From Candidatus Odyssella thessalonicensis (GTDB taxonomy: Bacteria; Pseudomonadota; Alphaproteobacteria; Bin65), in assembly GCA_005240015.1 (NCBI GenBank), contig SBBV01000098.1, forward strand, positions 1-5,770: a DNA stretch of 5,770 nt, read 5' to 3'. Every line of letters begins with the position of its first letter. The first letter of the stretch is position 1. Shown piece after piece: positions 1 through 5,770 of the stretch. Under the pieces are notes generated by a model. That model saw nothing but the letters and a program-made list of their open reading frames with translations, made no database searches and was not told the DNA's origin. Made by a program: the position numbers and the translations under genes.

Positions 1-359
1 GCCCGCATCGCGCGCCCGCCGGCAGGCGCCGACGCGGGTGCGGGCGGCGCACTGGCTGCGGCTTGGCGCGGCGTTGCGGCGACCTCTGCGGCGCCCTCGG
101 CCTTCTCGTCGGCTGCGCCGGCGACCTCGAGCCGCACGAGCTCGGCGCCGACCGCGACCACGCCGCCGACCTCGGCGCCCAGCGCGACGACCGTGCCCGC
201 GACCGGCGAGGGGATCTCCACGGTGGCCTTGTCGGTCATGACGGCGGCCAGCACTTGGTCCTCGCTCACCGTGTCGCCGACCTTGACGTGCCACTCGACC
301 AGCTCGGCTTCGGCCACGCCCTCGCCGACATCGGGCAGCTTGATGATACGGATCGCCAT
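1..359 (-). CDS. bkdB: Branched-chain 2-oxoacid dehydrogenase E2 (dihydrolipoyl acyltransferase), N-terminal lipoyl domain, partial
   Basis: This is the E2 core subunit of the BCKDH complex. Its swinging lipoyl arm takes the acyl group from E1 and transfers it to CoA in the cytoplasm. Read from the ATG at 359, the first ~80 residues form a biotinyl/lipoyl domain: IKLPDVGEG at residues 6-14, VEWHVKVGD around 21-29, and the lipoylation motif MTDKATVEIP at 41-50, with Lys44 the predicted lipoylated residue. An Ala/Pro/Glu-rich flexible linker follows from about residue 82. The 119 codons visible run off the left edge, so the peripheral-subunit-binding and catalytic domains are not seen. The start has a modest ribosome site, GAGG six bases upstream. 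It is the third gene in the E1-alpha, E1-beta, E2 order, which favours BCKDH over pyruvate or 2-oxoglutarate dehydrogenase E2. The lipoyl domain alone would not separate these. Confidence 0.93.
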   Translation of the reverse strand, partial: MAIRIIKLPDVGEGVAEAELVEWHVKVGDTVSEDQVLAAVMTDKATVEIPSPVAGTVVALGAEVGGVVAVGAELVRLEVAGAADEKAEGAAEVAATPRQAAASAPPAPASAPAGGRAMR

Positions 360-394
360 CTCAGGCCTCGCGGACTTCGCGGCGTTGAGGACTT

Positions 395-429
395 CTGCCC
401 TCGCGGGCGACGAGGGGCCCGAAGGGCAG
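395..429. repeat. Inverted repeats just upstream of the E2 gene
   Basis: Seven-base arms CTGCCCT (395-401) and AGGGCAG (423-429) are perfectly complementary around a 21-base loop. Two smaller alternative hairpins are nested here: GCCC-TCGC-GGGC at 397-408 and GCCC-GAA-GGGC at 417-427. On the transcribed strand the structure lies about 35-70 bases upstream of the E2 start codon. It could act in RNA processing or stability, or it may simply reflect high GC. No run of T follows, so it is not a typical intrinsic terminator. Confidence 0.4.
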
Positions 430-500
430 GGGAGGCGCCCCATGATGCTGATGTGCAAACCGTCGCGGCATTGCCGACTATTGATTGGTCGCCAAGTCCG

Positions 501-577
501 TGATCCGGCGCTTCGCGCCACCTTCTCTCCTCAGCCGGTTTGCAGGCCCGGCCCATCGCGGGGAACAGAGGAAGAGA
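501..577. repeat. Candidate dispersed intergenic repeat with two tandem hairpins
   Basis: The plus strand reads TGATCCGGCGCTTCGCGCC, then ACCTTCTCTCCTC and a pyrimidine/purine-rich tail ending AACAGAGGAAGAG. It contains the perfect stem GGCGC-TTC-GCGCC (507-519) and a second stem GCCGG/CCGGC (534-538 with 548-552). The wording resembles the 'CTCATCCGGCGCTTCGCGCCACCTTCTC' type of intergenic repeat that I associate with many alphaproteobacterial genomes. That resemblance is from memory, not from a search. It begins about nine bases after the E1-beta stop codon, read on the minus strand. Confidence 0.4.
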
Positions 578-586
578 TCACGCATC

Positions 587-1600
587 TCACGCCTCCATAA
601 CGGCCCTGAGCGCGCGGCCGACGCGGTCGGGGCCGGGGAAGTAGTCCCATTCCTGAGCGTGCGGATAGGGCGTGTCCCAGCCAGTCACACGCATCACCGG
701 CGCCTCGAGATTATAGAAGCAGTGCTCCTGCACCAGCGCTGCCAGTTCTGCCCCGAAGCCGGAGGTGAGCGTCGCCTCGTGCACGACCACGCAGCGGCCG
801 GTCTTCCGCACCGAGGCGACGATGGCGTCAAGGTCGAGCGGCAGGAGCGCGCGCAGGTCGATGATCTCGGCGTCGATGCCGGTTTCCGCCGCCGCCGCCT
901 CGGCGACATAGACCATGGTCCCGTAAGCCAGCACCGTGACGGCCGTGCCGGTGCGTCGCACCGCCGCCTGGCCCAGCGGCACGGTGTAGTGCCCGTCCGG
1001 CACCTCGCCCTGCGGATGGCGCGCCCACGGCGTTACCGGGCGGTCGTGGTGGCCGTCGAACGGACCGTTATAGAGCCGCTTGGGTTCGAGGAAGATCACG
1101 GGATCGTCGTCCTCGATGGCGGCAATCAGCAACCCCTTGGCGTCGTAGGGGTTCGACGGCACTACCGTCTTCAGCCCGCAGACATGCGTGAACAACGCCT
1201 CCGGGCTCTGGCTATGCGTCTGGCCGCCGAAGATGCCGCCGCCGGTCGGCATGCGCACCACCAACGGCGCCGTGAACTGGCCATTCGAGCGGTAGCGCAA
1301 GCGGGCCGCCTCCGACACGATTTGGTCGTAGGCCGGGTACATGTAGTCGGCGAACTGGATCTCGACGCAGGGCCGCAGACCATAGGCCGCCATACCGACC
1401 GCGGCGCCGACGATGCCCGACTCGCTGATCGGCGTGTCGAAGCAGCGGCTGGTGCCGTATTTCTGCTGCAGCCCCTGAGTGCAGCGGAACACTCCGCCGA
1501 AATAACCGACATCCTCGCCGAACACGACGACGCTCTCGTCGCGCTGCATGGCGACGTCCATGGCGTCGCGGATGGCCTCGACCATGTTCCGCCGCGGCAT
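587..1600 (-). CDS. bkdA2: Branched-chain 2-oxoacid dehydrogenase E1 component, beta subunit
   Basis: This is the beta subunit of the ThDP-dependent branched-chain 2-oxoacid decarboxylase (an alpha2beta2 E1). It is 337 residues, against about 339 for P. putida BkdA2, which it closely resembles from memory. The pyrimidine-binding transketolase domain spans about 5-190: VVFGEDVGYFGGVFRCT (25-41), PISESGIVG (57-65) with the conserved Glu60, EIQFADY (80-86), and GGGIFGGQTHSQSPEA (120-135). The C-terminal transketolase domain spans about 210-330, with VVVHEA (271-276) and GWDTPYPHAQEW (307-318). The ATG at 1600 was chosen because AAGGAG sits six bases upstream and family homology begins there. A TTG at 1663 would add 21 unconserved residues and overlap the E1-alpha stop. 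It lies 59 bp after the E1-alpha gene in the same operon. Confidence 0.97.
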   Translation of the reverse strand: MPRRNMVEAIRDAMDVAMQRDESVVVFGEDVGYFGGVFRCTQGLQQKYGTSRCFDTPISESGIVGAAVGMAAYGLRPCVEIQFADYMYPAYDQIVSEAARLRYRSNGQFTAPLVVRMPTGGGIFGGQTHSQSPEALFTHVCGLKTVVPSNPYDAKGLLIAAIEDDDPVIFLEPKRLYNGPFDGHHDRPVTPWARHPQGEVPDGHYTVPLGQAAVRRTGTAVTVLAYGTMVYVAEAAAAETGIDAEIIDLRALLPLDLDAIVASVRKTGRCVVVHEATLTSGFGAELAALVQEHCFYNLEAPVMRVTGWDTPYPHAQEWDYFPGPDRVGRALRAVMEA

Positions 1601-1659
1601 GTTCAACTCCTTCGCTCGTGGGCGGTCGGGGGCGCCACTGCACGCATTGTCATCATGGC

Positions 1660-2940
<1,281 letters not shown>

Positions 2941-3095
2941 TCACAATCCCAGCACCCTGCGGCCGAACTGGAAGCCTATTGCGTGCGCGCGCAGGAATGA
3001 AGGGCCGTGAGGATCGCGGCGCGGCTGACATGGTCTTCCTTCGCAGGCGCAGCGCAGGTCGGCGTCGAAAAGGCGCGTACCAGGATCAATCAAGA

Positions 3096-3118
3096 GTTCG
3101 CGTCTCGCCGACGCGAAC
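3096..3118. promoter_or_regulatory. Operator-like 8+7+8 inverted repeat
   Basis: The arms GTTCGCGT (3096-3103) and ACGCGAAC (3111-3118) are perfectly complementary, separated by seven bases. The dyad sits 203 bp upstream of bkdA1 and 177 bp upstream of the amidohydrolase start, inside the only divergent non-coding region of the window. Its size and spacing would suit a dimeric helix-turn-helix regulator. The regulator is unknown, and there is no T-run to make it a terminator. Confidence 0.4.
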
Positions 3119-3260
3119 CGACTGCGGCGCCACCTCGGCCGGACACCCCTTCTGGCGCTGCCCGTTTCGCAAATCATCAGCGTAGAGTTCTTCCCATTGA
3201 TCCCTGGCTTGCGAGTGTCGTTGCTCAGCGCCCTGGTTTTGGGTGATATGGCGTCTCGTG

Positions 3261-3281
3261 CGCGGTAGCGTTCGCACCGCG
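3261..3281 (+). promoter_or_regulatory. Hairpin in the leader of the amidohydrolase gene
   Basis: CGCGGT (3261-3266) pairs with ACCGCG (3276-3281), and the inner GCG/CGC (3268-3270 with 3273-3275) extends the stem, leaving one bulged A at 3267. It ends 14 bases before the ATG at 3296, next to the ribosome site. It could occlude or expose translation initiation, or be a protein-binding dyad at the DNA level. Confidence 0.35.
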
Positions 3282-3295
3282 GAATTGGGTGGAAC

Positions 3296-4442
3296 ATGCA
3301 GCAAGCTGCTTCGCCGACTACGCTCATTCAGCGCGCGGACTGGATGGTGGCGTGGGACGGATCACAACACGTCTATCTCAAGGGCGCGGATCTGGCCTTC
3401 GATTCCACCGGCATCACCTTCATGGGTCACGGATATGCCGGGCATGCCGACCATGTGATCGACGGTCGCTCGCGCATGGTGATGCCCGGCTTCGTCAACA
3501 TCCATTGCCATCCGACCTCGGAGCCGCTCCAACGCGGGCTTACCGAGGAGCGCAAGAGCCGCAAGCTCGGCATGAGCACGATCTACGAGTATCTCCAGCT
3601 CGTCGGCCGCTCCAACAAGACCAAGACGCTCGCGGATTCCGTCAACAGCAAAGATCCGCAGATCTACGAGGATTCCAACACGCGTTCGGCGGCCGCGAAG
3701 GTTGCGTTTGCCGAACTTCTGCAAAGCGGCGTCACCACCGTCGTCGACTATTCGCCCAACCGCGTGAACTGGCTCGACGAAGTCGCCGAGATCGGAATCC
3801 GCGCCTGCATCGCCCCGTCGTTCCGCTCGGCCGGCTGGTACACGACGAACGGGCACGAGGTGCTCTATCGCTGGGACGAGGAGGCGGGGCGCCAGGCCTT
3901 CGACGAAGCGATGCGCGTGCTCGACGCGGTGAAGCAGCATCCCTGCGATCGCCTCTTCGGCATGATGGCGCCGGGCCAGATCGACACCTGCACCGAGCAG
4001 TTGCTGCGCGACGCCAAGGCCGCGGCGCGCGAGCGCGATCTGCCGATGACGCTGCACGCCGCCCAGAGCGTGGTCGAGTTCCGCGAGATGATGCGCCGCC
4101 ACGATCGGCGGCGCCAATGCGCTCAACCGCCCGGATCTGGGCCGGCTTGCGCCCGGCGCGAAGGCCGACGTGGTGATCGTCGATCTCGCGCACCCGCTGA
4201 TGATGCCGGTGCGCGATCCCTTGCGTTCCCTGATCTTCTCGGCAGCGGACCGCGCCGTGCGCGAGGTCTACATCGACGGCGCGCAGGTGGTAGCCGAGGG
4301 GCGCGCGCTCACGATCGATCCGATGCCGGCGCTGGAACGACTCACGGCGGCGCAGCGGCGCATGGAAGCGGCGGTGCCCCAGCGCGATCCACGCCGGCGC
4401 TCGTCCGAAGAGGTCGCGCCGTTGGCACTCCGCCGGCAGTGA
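3296..4442 (+). pseudogene. Broken ATZ/TRZ-type metal-dependent amidohydrolase (internal deletion plus frameshift)
   Basis: Intact relatives (AtzA/TrzN, 5-methylthioadenosine/S-adenosylhomocysteine deaminase, cytosine/guanine deaminase group) hydrolytically remove amino or chloro groups from ring substrates using a TIM-barrel metal site. Residues 1-268 read well: an N-terminal beta-sandwich part, MPGFVNIHCHP (63-73) with metal ligands His70 and His72, SGVTTVVDYS (144-153), and the third histidine in TLHAAQ (His254). After REMMRRH the frame becomes Arg-rich nonsense to a stop at 4459. The proper C-terminus resumes one frame over at about 4098 (ATIGGANALNRPDLG, then PGAKADVVIVDL) and ends at 4440-4442. 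The HGxxL-type fourth histidine and the catalytic Asp of the GTD region are absent. I infer a loss of roughly 100 codons, of length 3n+2 bases, so activity is very unlikely. The start has a weak GGTGG ribosome site. The substrate is unknown. An assembly error is the alternative to true decay. Confidence 0.88.
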
Positions 4443-4485
4443 ATAAGGACCGCCGTTGATTGGGTTGCGTCGCGCGGAGCGCTCG

Positions 4486-4502
4486 CCGAGCGATCGGCTC
4501 GG
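4486..4502. repeat. Stem-loop 44 bp after the amidohydrolase stop
   Basis: CCGAGC (4486-4491) pairs with GCTCGG (4497-4502) around a GATCG loop. It could help end or stabilise the upstream transcript. No T-tract follows, so I do not call an intrinsic terminator. Confidence 0.3.
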
Positions 4503-4662
4503 TCCGGGGCCGAACGTCAGGATGGCACTATTTCACTGCGCCGATCCTCAGCAGCTTCAATCGCGCCTTCCGCCAAGATTGATCCAATTCTTGCCGGCAC
4601 TCGCCCGGGCCTGGCTGCCGCGCGCAGGGAATCGCGCTTTGCAGGACGCTGGATGCGGCTTG

Positions 4663-4681
4663 GCAATGCCCGCGCAATGCC
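4663..4681 (+). repeat. Direct repeat of GCAATGCC, one helical turn apart
   Basis: GCAATGCC occurs at 4663-4670 and again at 4674-4681, so the copies are 11 bp apart, about one DNA turn. A weaker related GCCAATGC occurs near 4697-4704. The pair ends 33 bp before the ATG of the binding-protein gene, a position suited to regulator binding or to overlap with a promoter. Chance in GC-rich DNA is possible. Confidence 0.35.
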
Positions 4682-4714
4682 GCTACGCTGGCCGCAGCCA
4701 ATGCGGAGTGGGAC

Positions 4715-5605
4715 ATGCGATCTCTTGGCAAGGCAACTTTGGCCGCGCTGCTCGCGGCGGCCGTAACGTGCGGCACGGCCTGGGCGCAGACGCTCAAGGT
4801 CGGTTCGAAGAACTTCACCGAACAGTTCATCGTCGCCGAGCTTTACGCGGCCGCGCTCGAGGCGGCGGGATACAAGGTCGAGCGCAAGATCAACCTCGGG
4901 ACCACGCTGGTCGCGCATGAAGCGATCCGCACAGGCGCGATCGACATCTATCCGGAATACACCGGAACCGGCCTCAACGCCGTCATGAAGGCGCAAGGGG
5001 TTACGGATACGAGCCCGCAGAAGGTCTACGAGATGGTGCGGGCGCACTACGAAAAGGAGTTCAAGCTCACCTGGCTGAAGCCCTCCGGCGTGAACAACGG
5101 CTACGCCATGATCGTGCGGCCGGAGACCGCGCGCAGCCACAATCTCAAGACGCTCTCCGATCTGGCCAAAGTCGCCAAGACCCTCAAGCTCGGCGCCGGT
5201 CCCGAGTTCGGCGATCGTCGGGATGGCGTACGCGGCTTGAAGGAGGTCTACGGAATCGAGTTCGGCGAGTTCCGGCAGTTCGCTGCTCTTCGCCTGCGCT
5301 ACGCCGCTCTCACGCAGAAGCAAATCGACGTCGCCAACGGCTTCGCGACGGACTGGCAGATCGCGGCCGAGAAGTTCGTCGCGCTGCAGGACGACAAAGG
5401 GCTGTTCCCGCCCTACTTCCTGGCGCCGGTCGTGCGGCTTGACACGGTGGCGAACAACCCGAAGATCGTCGCGACGCTGGAGCGCGTCGGCACGCTCATC
5501 GACAACCCGACGATGCAAGACCTCAATCGTCGGGTGGAGGTCGACAAGAAAGAGCCGCGGCAAGTGGCGGCGGAATTCCTCAAGGCCAAGGGGGTCCTCC
5601 GCTGA
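4715..5605 (+). CDS. ABC transporter periplasmic substrate-binding protein, OpuAC/ProX/OsmF family
   Basis: This is the extracytoplasmic ligand-binding component of an ABC importer of the quaternary-amine (betaine/choline-type) class. It is 296 residues, close to E. coli OsmF/YehZ (about 305). A Sec signal peptide is clear: MRSLGK, a hydrophobic Ala/Leu core (7-17), and an AWA-Q signal peptidase I site after residue 24. Cys19 does not sit in a good lipobox. The mature protein starts TLKVGSKNFTEQ (26-37), the hallmark of the family. IDIYPEYTGTG (76-86), WLKPSGVNNGYAM (120-132), PEFGDRRDG (163-171) and YAALTQKQIDVANGFATDW (196-214) mark the two lobes and hinge. GGAG six bases before the ATG fixes the start. 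No permease or ATPase gene is in view; they may follow to the right. The ligand is unknown: betaines, choline, histidine, and ergothioneine-like compounds are all bound by relatives. Confidence 0.92.
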   Translation: MRSLGKATLAALLAAAVTCGTAWAQTLKVGSKNFTEQFIVAELYAAALEAAGYKVERKINLGTTLVAHEAIRTGAIDIYPEYTGTGLNAVMKAQGVTDTSPQKVYEMVRAHYEKEFKLTWLKPSGVNNGYAMIVRPETARSHNLKTLSDLAKVAKTLKLGAGPEFGDRRDGVRGLKEVYGIEFGEFRQFAALRLRYAALTQKQIDVANGFATDWQIAAEKFVALQDDKGLFPPYFLAPVVRLDTVANNPKIVATLERVGTLIDNPTMQDLNRRVEVDKKEPRQVAAEFLKAKGVLR

Positions 5606-5628
5606 CATTGGACGGCCGCGGCCGGGCC

Positions 5629-5770
5629 ATGGATCAGGTGCGACAGCGCAGAGCGGCCAACCCCAAAGGCGATGGCGCTCGAGACCAGAAGCGTGACGGC
5701 CGCATCGTCGAAATCGGAGATCGAACGCTCGGCGTCGCCGACGTCGCTGCCGTTGCCCGCCATCTGGCCC
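5629..5770 (+). CDS. Probable histidine/aromatic amino-acid ammonia-lyase (HAL family), N-terminus only
   Basis: The open frame continues to the right edge. Its last ~22 residues, RIVEIGDRTLGVADVAAVAR plus HLA, resemble the N-terminal 'IGDRxLTxxDVxxVAR' stretch that opens many HAL/PAL-family lyases. These enzymes eliminate ammonia from histidine or related amino acids through an MIO cofactor formed from Ala-Ser-Gly. That active site lies beyond the window, so the family call rests on a short match. The start is uncertain: the ATG at 5629 lacks a ribosome site and adds a charged, unconserved leader of about 25 residues; TTG at 5608 and GTG at 5638 are alternatives. It follows the binding-protein gene by 23 bp, separated by the perfect palindrome GGCCGCGGCC (5614-5623), so the two are probably co-transcribed. 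If real, the neighbour's ligand may be this enzyme's substrate. Confidence 0.58.
   Translation, partial: MDQVRQRRAANPKGDGARDQKRDGRIVEIGDRTLGVADVAAVARHLA

Larger units (their letters stand above)
360..586 (-). other. 227-bp gap inside the bkd operon, between E1-beta and E2
   Basis: No convincing gene lies here. The short minus-strand frame starting near 556 has no ribosome site or recognisable domain and runs into the E2 gene out of frame. The gap holds two clusters of inverted repeats, annotated separately at 395-429 and 501-577. The E1 genes of this operon are separated by only 59 bp, so a gap this long is unusual. It may hold an inserted intergenic repeat or an RNA-processing site. No promoter or U-tract terminator is obvious. 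Confidence 0.6.
4443..4714. promoter_or_regulatory. 272-bp intergenic region upstream of the binding-protein gene
   Basis: No supported gene lies here. The plus-strand frame opening at 4456 has no ribosome site, no domain, and overlaps the following gene. The region holds a GC-rich stem at 4486-4502 and an 11-bp-spaced direct repeat at 4663-4681. Its length suggests the binding-protein gene may have its own promoter rather than depending on the broken hydrolase gene. I see no confident -35/-10 pair. Confidence 0.5.

Noticed and set aside
3094..3133. Possible tRNA T-arm or tRNA fragment (GTTCGCGTC and a GCGCCACC-like end)
   Set aside because: The T-loop lacks the conserved A58, the stem is only three pairs, and no matching acceptor, D or anticodon arm is present. 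The signal is better explained by the inverted repeat at 3096-3118.
3221..3249. Sigma-70-like pair TTGCTC and TGATAT with a 17-bp spacer before the amidohydrolase
   Set aside because: The spacing is right, but each hexamer matches only about three of six consensus bases, too weak to call.
2941..3327. Minus-strand frames across the divergent intergenic region
   Set aside because: The translations are low-similarity and Arg-rich, have no ribosome site, and extend into the coding start of the opposite gene. I found no recognisable remnant of a protein.
3362..4126. Minus-strand open frame opposite the amidohydrolase
   Set aside because: It is a mirror frame of coding sequence, His/Arg/Ala-rich and without motifs.
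4661..4675. Sigma-54-like GG-N10-GC (TGGCAATGCCCGCGC)
   Set aside because: Only the invariant dinucleotides match; the TTGC half is GCGC. In GC-rich DNA this occurs often by chance.
4517..5608. Long minus-strand open frame (about 363 codons) opposite the binding-protein gene
   Set aside because: It is antisense to a gene with a signal peptide, family motifs and a ribosome site, and its own translation shows no recognisable family.
5413..5763. Minus-strand frame covering the end of the binding-protein gene and the right edge
   Set aside because: It overlaps the binding-protein gene antisense and the lyase-like frame, and its translation matches no family I recognise.

Overview
The window is high-GC chromosomal DNA, most likely from an alphaproteobacterium (Rhizobiales/Rhodospirillales-like). 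That assignment is inferred from base composition, gene content and the style of an intergenic repeat; there is no rRNA or other taxonomic marker. Two divergently oriented gene groups flank a 403-bp non-coding region (2893-3295).

Left half, minus strand (1-2892): the start of a branched-chain 2-oxoacid dehydrogenase (BCKDH) operon of the Pseudomonas putida bkdA1-bkdA2-bkdB type, transcribed right to left. The order is E1-alpha (complete, 410 aa), E1-beta (complete, 337 aa), then the N-terminal lipoyl domain of E2, which runs off the left edge. E1-alpha and E1-beta form the thiamine-diphosphate decarboxylase. It passes acyl groups from the 2-oxoacids of Val, Leu and Ile to the lipoyl lysine of E2. 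Between E1-beta and E2 lies a 227-bp gap holding several hairpins and what looks like a dispersed intergenic repeat, which is unusual inside such an operon.

Right half, plus strand (3296-5770): (i) an ATZ/TRZ-type metal-dependent amidohydrolase gene that is broken. Its N-terminal ~268 residues and C-terminal ~114 residues are both well preserved but lie in different frames, and the catalytic middle is missing. The junction falls on an 8-bp sequence (GCCACGAT at 4098-4105) that could be the scar of a short-repeat deletion. (ii) A complete periplasmic binding protein of the OpuAC/ProX/OsmF family (betaine-type ligands), with a signal peptide and a good ribosome binding site. (iii) 23 bp later, the N-terminus of what appears to be a histidine/aromatic amino-acid ammonia-lyase (HAL family), cut by the right edge.

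The right-hand genes suggest an uptake-plus-catabolism module for a nitrogenous, perhaps imidazole- or betaine-type, compound. The ligand cannot be read from the sequence, and the deaminase/hydrolase member appears to have decayed. The remaining intergenic stretches contain inverted and direct repeats that are candidate regulatory sites; none is proven. I found no tRNA, rRNA, CRISPR array, transposase or phage gene.
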